In this document: positions 16,159 to 24,629 of the stretch, piece after piece | Position numbering within the stretch: position 1 is the first letter of the stretch | How the letters are laid out: each line of letters opens with the position of its first letter | Source of the DNA: Ruminococcaceae bacterium UBA5406 | Lineage (GTDB): Bacteria > Bacillota > Clostridia > Oscillospirales > Acutalibacteraceae | NCBI GenBank assembly: GCA_002407675.1 | Contig: DHNW01000032.1 | Location: forward strand, 241,778 to 305,777 | DNA: 64,000 bases | Direction of reading: 5' to 3' | Made by a program: the position numbers and the translations under genes | Notes under the pieces: generated by a model | The model's database searches: none | Seen by the model: the letters and a program-made list of their open reading frames with translations, nothing else | Told to the model about the DNA's origin: nothing

Positions 16159-17706
16159 TTACTCGTTCCGGTAGCGGAACCAGTCAAAATCGGCGGGAAC
16201 ACGGCTGCCGGAACCGCCGTTGTTTGCAAACAGGCCAACCAGCGTTCCCGTGTGGTGCTTCCCCTGCGTGATCCCTTCGTCGCTCAGGAACGTGCAGTTC
16301 GGATCGGAGCCGACCAGATTCCAGCTTTGATTGTCTTCGGAAGCGTAAAACCGGCGCTCCTGCCCCCGGACACGGACGCGCAGATAAACGGTATTCCCCG
16401 AAAACGCCGTTTCGCCGAGGCGGGTGACAGCCCCGTTGCGGTTTTCCTGCAGGATGACCGAATTCCCCGCTCCGTTCCCCGTCAGGAAACATTCGATGTA
16501 GTTCCGGAGCCCGTAATAGCAGACCAGCCCGGCCTTTTCGCCCGCAGCGGGATGGAACTCCAGTTTCAGCGACGCGGCGTACTGGAATTCCTCTTCCCGG
16601 CGCAGGAGCGTATTGACGGAACGGATGGAATCCAGCCCGTAATCGCCCGTGACGATGCGGAAAGATCCCGGCCTCTGCGTAAGCGAGTAAAGGGTTTCGT
16701 CCGGGTTGCGCACAAACTCCCACTCGGGAGACAGGCTGCCGCCGTCAAAATCATCGAAATACGCTTCCGGGCAGGCCGTCTCGGGGAGATCCGGCGCCAG
16801 CTGTTTTTCACTGGGGCCCCGGCCGCGGTTTACGAGGAACCAGCCGTCGTCCGTCCACTCGACGGGATCCAGTGACGTCTCGCGTCCCAGCGTTGTAAAA
16901 TTGCCGCCGCTGGGACGTCCGCACAGGTACAGGATCCACCAATCCCCGTTCTGCGTTTCCACAAGGTCGCCGTGGCCGCAGCGCTGTAGCTTTGCGCCCG
17001 GGTCGCCCTGCGTCAGCACCGGGTTGTACGGGCAGGGCTCATACGGCCCGTACAGGTTTTTGGCCCTCGCTTCCGTTATGCTGTGCCCATAGCCGGTTCC
17101 GCCTTCCGCAAGGACGGCATAGTAGTAATCCCCGCGCTTAAAAATATGCGGGCCCTCCGGGGCGCGCTTCCCCGTGCCTTTCCACACGCAGACCGGCCCT
17201 TCCAGCACTTTGCTGCAGTCATCGTTTAATTTTACGACGTTGATGCCCGGCGGGACAATCATATAATGAGTTCCGTCGTCATCGACAAAATGCGAGGGAT
17301 CAATGGCGTCCACCGGCAGCAGGACCGGTTTGGAGTAAGGGCCTTCGGGCCTTTCAGATTTCATGACGAGCTGGACACGCAGCGGGGCCTGCTGCCCTTC
17401 GGGCGGATTATTCAGGCGCAGCGGCGCAAAAATGTAATAGACGCCGCCGGAATACGAAATATCCGGCGCCCAGATCCCGTGGGAATCGGCAATACCGGAA
17501 AGATCGAGATATTCGTTTTTCGTAATGGCGTGCCCTATGGTCTTCCAGTGCACAAGGTCGCTGGAATGGGAAATGGTGATGGCCGGAAAATACTGAAAAG
17601 TAGAATTGACCATATAGTAGTCTTCCCCAACCCGCAAAACAGACGGATCCGGGTAAAAGCCCCTGCGGACCGGATTTTCATAATATCGTTCGTTCAGTTC
17701 GTTCAT
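16159..17706 (-). CDS. Glycoside hydrolase family 43 enzyme, second copy
   Basis: This 515-residue protein has the same two-domain layout as its neighbour but is clearly diverged. It has GFYPDPSVLRVGEDYYMVNS with the general base, SHGIWAPDISYSGGVYYIF, and APEGPHIFKRGDYYYAVLAE with the general acid. It lacks a signal peptide. Two GH43 proteins side by side suggest different linkages, such as xylosidase and arabinofuranosidase, but the sequence does not decide which. It is preceded by the esterase gene at 41 nt, so co-transcription is likely. Confidence 0.9.
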   Translation of the reverse strand: MNELNERYYENPVRRGFYPDPSVLRVGEDYYMVNSTFQYFPAITISHSSDLVHWKTIGHAITKNEYLDLSGIADSHGIWAPDISYSGGVYYIFAPLRLNNPPEGQQAPLRVQLVMKSERPEGPYSKPVLLPVDAIDPSHFVDDDGTHYMIVPPGINVVKLNDDCSKVLEGPVCVWKGTGKRAPEGPHIFKRGDYYYAVLAEGGTGYGHSITEARAKNLYGPYEPCPYNPVLTQGDPGAKLQRCGHGDLVETQNGDWWILYLCGRPSGGNFTTLGRETSLDPVEWTDDGWFLVNRGRGPSEKQLAPDLPETACPEAYFDDFDGGSLSPEWEFVRNPDETLYSLTQRPGSFRIVTGDYGLDSIRSVNTLLRREEEFQYAASLKLEFHPAAGEKAGLVCYYGLRNYIECFLTGNGAGNSVILQENRNGAVTRLGETAFSGNTVYLRVRVRGQERRFYASEDNQSWNLVGSDPNCTFLSDEGITQGKHHTGTLVGLFANNGGSGSRVPADFDWFRYRNE

Positions 17707-17746
17707 CTTCAGCCTCTGTTCCTTATAAGTAGAATATTTTATTTTT

Positions 17747-18817
17747 TCATTCTAAATAACGTTTAAGAAACGCGCCGGTTTCAGAACCGTTCCAGCGGTG
17801 AACGCCGTCAAAAACGAAGTGGTGCAGGAAGTCCTGCCGGGAAAACAGCCGGTAAGCCTTTTGCAGGCGGGCAAACTGCTCGTCCACATCCCGCAGGCCC
17901 CTTGCACCGTTCAGTTCATCCCGGCTTCCGCTTTCAATAAGGAACGGCCGGGGGGCAATCAGCGCGGCCACGTCGCACAGGTCCATGTTCTGCCACAGAT
18001 GGGGAACAAAATTGCACCCGCAGAAATTGGTGGATAAAATGGAGTCGCGGTAACCGTGAAAATAACCACTGATCACGGCGCACGTGACGCGGTCGTCGAG
18101 AGCGGCAAGCCAGAGCGTCTGCAGGCCGCCCCCCGAAAAACCGCAGCAGGCAACCCGACTGCCGTCGCAGAACGGCAGGCTCTGGGCAAAGTCGATCAGC
18201 CGCATGAGATCCCATGTCCACATGCCCGCAAGGGAACCGCCCAGGCTGACGGCCGCAAAGTTCAGCGCGTCGCAGGAAGACGAAAGTACCTTTTCCGCTT
18301 CACTTCCCTGCTGGCGCGGTTCCCTGCGCTCGCCGCTGCCGCGCGCGTCGGGGCAGAAAACCACATACCCCTGCTTGACAAAATCGACGCCGCAGACACA
18401 GTGATAGCTTTCGGCGGCCTTCCGGACAGCCGGGTTTTCCAAGACGCCCGCGACGGAATCCTTGCCGCCCGTGCCATGGCCGTGCGGAGCGATGACGCAG
18501 GGGCATTTTTCCCCTTCTTTGATGCCGTCCGGCACCAACAGGTACAGCGGCATAAAAATCTCCGGCTCCGTCTGCAAAACCCCTTTGACGCGCCGGAAAC
18601 CGTTTTGTTTACTTTCCCCCGTTTTGCGGAACGCCGGGCGGCACGGTTCCAGAAGGGAAAATCCCATAATATTCCGGAGCATCTCCCGGCTCTGCTTTTT
18701 CCATTCAAAAAAATCTTCCGTATTTTCCGCCCGGAAGGCATACGGGCGTTTCTGGGCATCATAGCAGCGGAGAAGCTGCTTCCGCTCCGTGTAATAGACC
18801 GGTTCTTTCTCTTCCAT
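17747..18817 (-). CDS. Alpha/beta-hydrolase, probable carbohydrate esterase
   Basis: The start is the ATG at 18817, after GGAAGGAAG, giving 356 residues. The serine nucleophile lies in CGFSGGGLQTLWLAAL, the aspartate probably in IESGSRDELNG, and the histidine in FDGVHRWNG. PHGHGTGGKDS supplies the oxyanion region. The fold matches large dienelactone-hydrolase or acetyl-xylan-esterase-like proteins. No secretion signal was seen. As first gene of a GH43 operon it probably removes acyl groups from imported xylo-oligosaccharides. The substrate is inferred from neighbours only. Confidence 0.82.
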   Translation of the reverse strand: MEEKEPVYYTERKQLLRCYDAQKRPYAFRAENTEDFFEWKKQSREMLRNIMGFSLLEPCRPAFRKTGESKQNGFRRVKGVLQTEPEIFMPLYLLVPDGIKEGEKCPCVIAPHGHGTGGKDSVAGVLENPAVRKAAESYHCVCGVDFVKQGYVVFCPDARGSGERREPRQQGSEAEKVLSSSCDALNFAAVSLGGSLAGMWTWDLMRLIDFAQSLPFCDGSRVACCGFSGGGLQTLWLAALDDRVTCAVISGYFHGYRDSILSTNFCGCNFVPHLWQNMDLCDVAALIAPRPFLIESGSRDELNGARGLRDVDEQFARLQKAYRLFSRQDFLHHFVFDGVHRWNGSETGAFLKRYLE

Positions 18818-18834
18818 TCTGCTTATTCTTCCTT

Positions 18835-18882
18835 CCAATCCCTATCAATTTTTATTGTATCGGATTGGAACCGCAGGGTCAA
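18835..18882 (-). promoter_or_regulatory. Promoter and inverted-repeat operator of the xylan operon
   Basis: On the minus strand, TTGACC (18882-18877), a 17-bp spacer and TACAAT (18859-18854) form a good promoter. A perfect 7-bp inverted repeat, GGATTGG at 18862-18868 and CCAATCC at 18835-18841, brackets the -10 and start point. This is a suitable place for a repressor. No dedicated regulator gene is adjacent. Confidence 0.65.
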
Positions 18883-18958
18883 TAGGAAACGCAAAAAATG
18901 CGCTTCCGCAGAAAAAATCCGCAAATAAAAGCCGATCCGGGAGTCCCCTTCCGCTGAG

Positions 18959-20170
18959 TCAGCCTCCGATTTTTGCAAGAAGATCCGGAAAAATCTGCAG
19001 GCTCCGTTTTAAAATCCCCTGCATATAAGCTATGGCGACCCCATAATTGGTTATGGGCACTTTTTGATCCCGCGCACGCCGAACCCGGCTGCGGACTTCC
19101 CGCCCATGGAGCATGCAGGCCCCGCAGTGGATGACAAGGGAATACGGGGACAGGTCTTCCGGAAAACTGCCGCCGGAGCAGGTCTGGAAATTCAGCTTTT
19201 TTCCGGTATAGCCGCGCAGCCACCCGGGAATTTTGACGGTGCCGATATCGCCGCACTGGCGGTGGTGCGTGCAGCCTTCGGCCATCAGGACGGTGTCCCC
19301 GTCCCGAAGGCGGCCGACCGACGCTACGCCCTGGACGGCGTCCGCAAGGAACCCCTTGGCGCGCGCCATCAGGATGGAAAATGAGGTCAGGGGCACGTCC
19401 TGCGGCGTTTCGGCTGATGCTTTGGCAAAGACCTGGCTGTCCGTAATGACCAGCGCCGGTTTCCTGCCGAGATGCTCCAGGGTATCCCGCAGCCCAAATT
19501 CCTTGACAACAACGGCCGTGGCGTCCGAATCCAGAATATCGCGGATCGTCTGCTGCTGAGGAAGGATCAGCCTCCCTTTCGGCGCGGCTTTGTCAATCGG
19601 CGTCACCAGCACAACGAAATCCGACGGGCGGATGAGGTCGCCCACAATCCGGAACTTTCCGTCATCGGGAGGAAGCAGAGACGCGATCTTTTCTTTCAAG
19701 CGGCCCATCCCGTCCCCGCAGACAGCGCTGACATAAATCTCATTTTCTTTTTCCGCCGAGCGGCCGGTTGAGGGCAGAAGGTCGCTTTTGTTGAAAGCCG
19801 TGAGATACGGAATCTGCTTTTCCCGGAACAGCCGGACAAGCCGGCGGTCGAAATCATTCATCCCCGCCGCCGCGTCCACAACCAGGACCGCGGCGTCCGC
19901 CCGGTTTAAAACCTGCAGGGTCCTGCGGACGCGAAGGGAACCCAGGCCGCCCGTGTCGTCAAACCCGGGCGTATCCATGATGACAACCGGCCCCAGAGGA
20001 AGGATCTCCATGGTTTTATAAACGGGATCGGTCGTTGTGCCTTTGGTGTTGGAAACGACGGAAAGCTCCTGCCCCGTTACAGCGTTGACCACACTGGATT
20101 TTCCCGCATTCCGGCAGCCGAAAAAGCCGATATGGGCCCGGTCAGCGGCGGGAGTATCGTTCAGCCCCAT
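18959..20170 (-). CDS. hydF: [FeFe]-hydrogenase maturation GTPase HydF
   Basis: The 403-residue protein starts at the ATG at 20170 behind AAGGGGGC. It has a P-loop GFFGCRNAGKSS (16-26), a switch motif DTPGF (66-70) and NKSD (127-130), so the GTPase domain is intact. The C-terminal cluster domain has CTHH at 300-303 and CGAC at 349-352. H302 and C349 are separated by 46 residues, fitting the HydF pattern CxHx(46-53)CxxC. HydF is the scaffold on which HydE and HydG build the di-iron subcluster. Here it is the last gene of an operon that starts with hydE and holds nitrogenase-like genes in between. Confidence 0.96.
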   Translation of the reverse strand: MGLNDTPAADRAHIGFFGCRNAGKSSVVNAVTGQELSVVSNTKGTTTDPVYKTMEILPLGPVVIMDTPGFDDTGGLGSLRVRRTLQVLNRADAAVLVVDAAAGMNDFDRRLVRLFREKQIPYLTAFNKSDLLPSTGRSAEKENEIYVSAVCGDGMGRLKEKIASLLPPDDGKFRIVGDLIRPSDFVVLVTPIDKAAPKGRLILPQQQTIRDILDSDATAVVVKEFGLRDTLEHLGRKPALVITDSQVFAKASAETPQDVPLTSFSILMARAKGFLADAVQGVASVGRLRDGDTVLMAEGCTHHRQCGDIGTVKIPGWLRGYTGKKLNFQTCSGGSFPEDLSPYSLVIHCGACMLHGREVRSRVRRARDQKVPITNYGVAIAYMQGILKRSLQIFPDLLAKIGG

Positions 20171-20183
20171 ACGTACGCCCCCT

Positions 20184-21350
20184 TTATATTCCGCTGCCCG
20201 CCGCAGCCGGGGGCGTAAAGATAGTCTGGGCCTGCCGGTCGCTCAGATCGACGCCGAAAACGCTTTTATAATACTTTTTTGTTTCTTTCGTAATATCCAC
20301 ATCGGCAAAAAGCTTGGGGTACGTGGTTTTGGCAAGCCACAGCAGGGTGACGGGAGTATCCACACCGGGCGTATAACTGCGGTACATGCCCAGCGGCATT
20401 TTGTAGACCTGTTTTTTCTGGACGGCCTTTACGCCGCTCCAGTCAAAAGATCCCACCGTATTTCCGTACAGATCTTTGGGGACTGCCGTTGTGAAATTCG
20501 TGATAAAAATAAGATCAGGGTTCCACTGGTAGATCTGCTCCATGTTGACCGCGGCGGATTTTTCTTTGTCGATTCCCCCGGCCGCATTTTTTGCGCCGAT
20601 GGCGTCCGCCCACCACTGGCCGAAAAAGTGTCTGCCGGAAGACATAATGGTGCCCGGGCCGTACTGGAACAGGAAGAAAACGCGTTTCCGCTCGCCGTCC
20701 GTTAGATTCTTGACGCGTCCCTGAACCATCTGGTAGACCTGGTTGCTTGTTTCCTGCACGATTTTGGTTTTGCTGTTGTCGGGGAAAATCCGGCTCAGCA
20801 GAGCAATCCAGTGGTTCAGCGTCTCAATGGAATTGTAGTCCCATTTGCTGACGGAAACGGCAACGGCGTTGAATCCCGCGTTTGTCAGCTGGGTGCCCAG
20901 TTCTTTGGTGGAAGCACTGTAAAACACAACGTCGGGTTTCAGTTTTGCCAGCTCTTCCAGATTGACGCTGCTGCCGCTGATATAGCCGGTGCTGGCTTTC
21001 AGAATATCCGGGTACAGCTCGCTCAGGAGGCTGTTTTTGGCAGCGGTCATGCTCTCTTTTGACATTCCGACGATATTTTTCGCGGAATCAAAAAAGACGG
21101 CAAGGACGGACGGCAGCGGCCAGATATTGCAAACGGCAATGCGCTGAGAATGGGCTGGAAGCGTAACAGTGTTGCCGGCGTCGTCTGTAACGGTGATGGT
21201 TTTGCCTGCGGCAGTACTGCTCACAGCGCTGCCGGCCGCCGCAGACGGAGCGGCCGCGGAGGACGTCCCATTTCCGCCTGAACAGGCGGAAAGCGGCAGA
21301 AGAAGCGCCGCGCACAAAAAGAAACAGGTGATTTTTGAAATGATTTTCAT
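20184..21350 (-). CDS. BtuF/FhuD-like ABC substrate-binding lipoprotein
   Basis: This 388-residue protein has a lipoprotein signal ending LLPLSACSGG, with the lipidated cysteine, and a Ser/Ala-rich linker. It has the family start TVTDDAGNTVTLPAHSQRIA, followed by LEELAKLKPDVVFY. The fold is that of metal-chelate, heme, cobamide and siderophore binding proteins. Later segments include SSGRHFFGQWWADAIGAKNA and WNPDLIFITN. Together with the permease and ATPase of the same operon it completes a type II importer. The ligand cannot be read from the sequence. Confidence 0.92.
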   Translation of the reverse strand: MKIISKITCFFLCAALLLPLSACSGGNGTSSAAAPSAAAGSAVSSTAAGKTITVTDDAGNTVTLPAHSQRIAVCNIWPLPSVLAVFFDSAKNIVGMSKESMTAAKNSLLSELYPDILKASTGYISGSSVNLEELAKLKPDVVFYSASTKELGTQLTNAGFNAVAVSVSKWDYNSIETLNHWIALLSRIFPDNSKTKIVQETSNQVYQMVQGRVKNLTDGERKRVFFLFQYGPGTIMSSGRHFFGQWWADAIGAKNAAGGIDKEKSAAVNMEQIYQWNPDLIFITNFTTAVPKDLYGNTVGSFDWSGVKAVQKKQVYKMPLGMYRSYTPGVDTPVTLLWLAKTTYPKLFADVDITKETKKYYKSVFGVDLSDRQAQTIFTPPAAAGSGI

Positions 21351-21377
21351 GAACTGGATCTCTCCTCTGTTACTCGA

Positions 21378-22535
21378 TTATTTTGTGGATAGCATATTTA
21401 AAAAAGCGCCGAAATCCGCCGTAAGGTTTGGGATTTCTTTCCGGAAAATCCGGCCGGAGAATGCCTCGTGCGGAAGGGGGACAAACCGGCAGTCTTTCGG
21501 GCAGACGGGACGGTACAGCGGGTCGGCAATAACGGTTTTGAAAGGTTTGAGGCTTTCGGCCAGATCCTCTTCGGAGGGCGCTTCGGCGCCTCCCGGCGGA
21601 AAAATCTCCGGGCAGGTTTCCAGCGGGCAGAGGACCTGTGCGGATTCCCCCGTTTCGGCACAGACAGCGCGCGCGAGTGATCCCGCCGCTACGCTTTCGC
21701 CGATCACCGCGGTTTCCGGCTGCCGCGGAGCCGGTTCCGCAGCATAGGATACCCTGCTGCGCCCCGTATACGCCGCCGTTTTCAGATCGGAAACAACCAT
21801 TTCCGAAAAGCGCTCCCCGTAAGGGATTCCGACAACATACGGCGTATGGAACAGTTCCCGGAGCCGACGGGCCGCGGGGAGCCCGGAGGAAGACACCACC
21901 AGATTGACCGAGGCCCGGCCCGCCCGGCGGATCTCCTCCAGGCTGCTCCCCATGGCCCAGCTGCTGATGACCCGGAACCCGCCGGCTTCAAGCCGCTTAC
22001 GGATAGATTCTGCGCTGCCGTTGACGGAAAAATCCAGCGGCGTGAAACCGAGAATATTGGCGGACAGTTCCGCCGTCTTGACGGCCGCCCGATCCACCAT
22101 CCTTTCCGCCAGCGCCCGGAAGGCCATCCCGGCCCCGGAAAGGTAGGAATTCATGCTGTTGGTCGGGAACCCGAACGACAGGATGCCCGTGCGCCTTTCA
22201 AGGATTTCCGCCACCGCCGGAAAATCCGTGCCGGTTATCATGGGGATCGGTGTACCGGCAAGGGCAATAAATTGGGGCGACAGCCTGGCGGCCGCCTCGG
22301 CGACCTCCTGAATCAGCGTCTCGTCACCGCCCAGAACGGCGTCCGTCTCCGTCAGGGCGGAGACATACACCATGCTGTTACAATCGTACCACCGGGGCTC
22401 GTCGTGGGTACTGTATGTTGAGTTGCAGCCGGACGCGTCGTGCATAACCGTCATGCCGCCCAGCTCAAACAGGGCGGAACAGACGCCGGAGACGTCGGCC
22501 GCATAGGTGGAAAGAAAACACGAAGCCTGTTTCAT
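21378..22535 (-). CDS. Nitrogenase component 1-like protein, subunit B (NifK/NifD superfamily)
   Basis: 385 residues, starting as ATGA over the previous stop. The N-terminus carries GVCSALFELGG and MHDASGCNSTYSTHDEPRWY, which places C19 and C37 where NifD/K proteins have interface-cluster cysteines. The third conserved position instead reads ALAGTPIPMITGTDFPAVAE, without cysteine. Later parts follow the superfamily order (GILSFGFPTNSMNSYLSGAG, then a Rossmann-like segment). It is much shorter than true NifK (about 520). It likely pairs with the 442-residue protein encoded upstream and is reduced by the NifH-like protein. The substrate is unknown. Confidence 0.85.
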   Translation of the reverse strand: MKQASCFLSTYAADVSGVCSALFELGGMTVMHDASGCNSTYSTHDEPRWYDCNSMVYVSALTETDAVLGGDETLIQEVAEAAARLSPQFIALAGTPIPMITGTDFPAVAEILERRTGILSFGFPTNSMNSYLSGAGMAFRALAERMVDRAAVKTAELSANILGFTPLDFSVNGSAESIRKRLEAGGFRVISSWAMGSSLEEIRRAGRASVNLVVSSSGLPAARRLRELFHTPYVVGIPYGERFSEMVVSDLKTAAYTGRSRVSYAAEPAPRQPETAVIGESVAAGSLARAVCAETGESAQVLCPLETCPEIFPPGGAEAPSEEDLAESLKPFKTVIADPLYRPVCPKDCRFVPLPHEAFSGRIFRKEIPNLTADFGAFLNMLSTK

Positions 22536-23860
22536 CGGCAGCCGTCACACCCCAATCCTTTCATCTGTATCAGGCTCCGCGCGTCCTTTTCGTGAAGGAA
22601 CGCGTCCGTCATTTTCTTTGCCATCCGGCAGATGCCGTCGAAACCGTACATGCCTCCGCCTTCCACCACATTGACAAAATAATTGGAGCCTGTAAAATAA
22701 GCGGCTTTCTGGCCGACAGCCAGCGTTTTGCCCGGCGTGCGCCGCGGAAGGACGCGCATCTCGGGGCGGCTGACCGGGTACAGGCGGATCTCCGGCCGGT
22801 TCTTCCGGAGCCATTCAAAATCCGCTTTTTCTTCCGGGGAAAATCCGTCCGCATAGATCCGCTCCACCGAAAAGCCGTGTTCGCACAGGAGCCTTGAAAG
22901 CGAAAGCGGGCGCGGCGTCGCCGCGGCATCCAGGGCAACCGGGCAGCCGCCGATCACTTTCCGGGCTTTCCGCAGGGCGGCTTCCGCGCGGGACACGGCG
23001 GAAGAATAGTCCCGCTCCGGCACGCCGAGCGCGCCGGAAAGCCGGTGCAGGTTCTGTTCGATTTCCCGGTAAGAATAGCTGAGGGGAAGGTACCGGTGTT
23101 TCTGCGACAGCCGCTTTTCCAGCGCGTCCCCGCCCGCCCGGGCCGCCGGGCAGCAGGAAATAGCAAGGAAACTTTCGGCCATCTTCTGATACTCCGCATA
23201 GGTTTTGCACAGGGTGATATCCTTCAGGTCAAACCCGCTTTCCCGGATCAGGCGGACCAGTTCGCTCGATTCATCCGTTGGAAAACAGTTGCCGATAAGG
23301 CTGACGGAACGGGAATTGAGCGGCCTTTTTTCCAGAAGGCTGTACAGCTGCCGGCGCATCATCTCGTCGGGCGTTAATCCGCTTTTCCGCAGGATGGGGG
23401 TCATGTAGCAGTCGGCAAAGGCGGTGCCGGGAAACCGGGCGCGCAGCGTGCGGTACACCAGCGGAAGGTCACAGCCCATAAAATGCTGGATGCAGCTGGT
23501 AAAGACCAGGACGGCGGGCGGCCGGGAAGGAAGCCGGTTCAGGATATCCGTCACGCCTTCAATAATCAGGCTCTCCATGCCGCCCTCCAGCACGTCGCTT
23601 TCGCGGATCGCCACGGTGGAAAACCGGTCAGAAGCGTTCATTTCCGCCGCCGTGAGGACCACGCCGCGCAGACAGCCGGGGGCGCAGACAAAAATCTGGT
23701 GCGCCTCCGGAATCAGCATGCCAACATGCACAATATTCCACACCCCGCGGGCGGGAGGGACGTACTCCAGCCCTGACGCAAACGGAACCGGGAACGGCGC
23801 ACTGCCGACAGGCACACAGACCTGCGGAACATCCGGCCGCCCGGAAAGGGATTTCAGCAT
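22532..23860 (-). CDS. Nitrogenase component 1-like protein, subunit A (NifD/NifE superfamily)
   Basis: 442 residues, overlapping the NifH-like gene by 7 nt. Cysteines at 59 and 63 (VCAPGCLRGV), 123 and 130 (TSCIQHFMGCDLP) match the general placement of interface-cluster ligands in the superfamily, and C15 is an extra candidate. A middle Rossmann block has VSLIGNCFPTDESSELVRLI, a late one has KVIGGCPVALDAAA, and a glycine-rich end has GGGMYGFDGICRMAKKM, as in other nitrogenase-like catalytic subunits. An FeMo-cofactor histidine could not be assigned, so N2 reduction is not implied. Its neighbours suggest a specialised reductase or cofactor-building scaffold. Confidence 0.85.
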   Translation of the reverse strand: MLKSLSGRPDVPQVCVPVGSAPFPVPFASGLEYVPPARGVWNIVHVGMLIPEAHQIFVCAPGCLRGVVLTAAEMNASDRFSTVAIRESDVLEGGMESLIIEGVTDILNRLPSRPPAVLVFTSCIQHFMGCDLPLVYRTLRARFPGTAFADCYMTPILRKSGLTPDEMMRRQLYSLLEKRPLNSRSVSLIGNCFPTDESSELVRLIRESGFDLKDITLCKTYAEYQKMAESFLAISCCPAARAGGDALEKRLSQKHRYLPLSYSYREIEQNLHRLSGALGVPERDYSSAVSRAEAALRKARKVIGGCPVALDAAATPRPLSLSRLLCEHGFSVERIYADGFSPEEKADFEWLRKNRPEIRLYPVSRPEMRVLPRRTPGKTLAVGQKAAYFTGSNYFVNVVEGGGMYGFDGICRMAKKMTDAFLHEKDARSLIQMKGLGCDGCR

Positions 23861-24621
23861 GGCAGCTCCTTTCCGCAGGCACGCAGCAGATTTTCGGCCA
23901 GCGTACGGTACTGATCCGCCATAGGGCTTTGCGGGAATGCTTCCAGCACGGTCTTGTCCAGGACTTCCGCCTCCTGCACGGTCCGGCTGTAATCCAGCGT
24001 TCCGGCAACGCAGGTATGGAAGCGATCCGCCAACTCCCGCACTTTTTTCTCTTCATCCGGGACGCCGCGGCGGTTTAAAATCAGCCCGCCGAGGCTTGCG
24101 TAGCCCCGGTCCCGGAAATTCCAGACTGCCTGCGCGATATTGGCAGAAGCGCGGATGGCCATCTTTTCGCCGGAGGTGACAATAAATACCCGGTCGGCAT
24201 ATCCGCGGCGCATCGGCATGGTAAACCCGCCGCAGACCACATCGCCCAGCACATCATAAAAGACGACGTCCGGCCGGGAAACCTCATAGGCGCCCTTTTC
24301 CTTCAGCTTTTCGAGCGCGGCGATAATTCCGCGCCCGGCGCAGCCCATCCCAGGGGCCGGGCCGCCCGCTTCCGCGCAGACAACGCCTTTGTATCCAACG
24401 GCCGTCATTTCCTCAAGGGAAAAGCCGTTCTGCCGCTCCCGCACCAGATCCAGCACGGTGCGGAGTTCCCGCCCCGAATGCAGGCTGGCGGTGGAATCCG
24501 CCTTCGGGTCGCACCCGACCTGCATGACGCGGAGGCCGCGCTCCGCCAGCGCGGCCGACAGGTTCGACACCGTGGTCGATTTGCCGATTCCGCCTTTCCC
24601 GTAAACGGCTATTTGAATCAT
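23854..24621 (-). CDS. NifH-like iron protein (ATP-dependent reductase)
   Basis: The start is taken at the ATG at 24621 (255 residues). A GTG at 24633 overlaps the upstream stop but has no spacing to AAGGAG. Walker A reads GKGGIGKST (8-16), and the switch has VGCDPKADST. Both cluster ligands of Fe proteins are present, C94 in GMGCAGRGII and C130 in DVLGDVVCGGF. Fe proteins hydrolyse ATP and pass single electrons from a [4Fe-4S] cluster to a NifDK-like partner. Two such partners follow in overlapping frames. The protein belongs with nitrogenase-like reductases such as BchL, CfbC or uncharacterised homologues. Its exact group needs a tree. Confidence 0.92.
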   Translation of the reverse strand: MIQIAVYGKGGIGKSTTVSNLSAALAERGLRVMQVGCDPKADSTASLHSGRELRTVLDLVRERQNGFSLEEMTAVGYKGVVCAEAGGPAPGMGCAGRGIIAALEKLKEKGAYEVSRPDVVFYDVLGDVVCGGFTMPMRRGYADRVFIVTSGEKMAIRASANIAQAVWNFRDRGYASLGGLILNRRGVPDEEKKVRELADRFHTCVAGTLDYSRTVQEAEVLDKTVLEAFPQSPMADQYRTLAENLLRACGKELPC

Positions 24622-24629
24622 CCGCCTTT

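Noticed and set aside
21378..24621. True nitrogenase (N2 fixation) genes
   Set aside because: The NifDK-like proteins are too short, a cluster cysteine is missing, and no nifB, nifE or nifN is nearby. Only the reductase architecture is shared.
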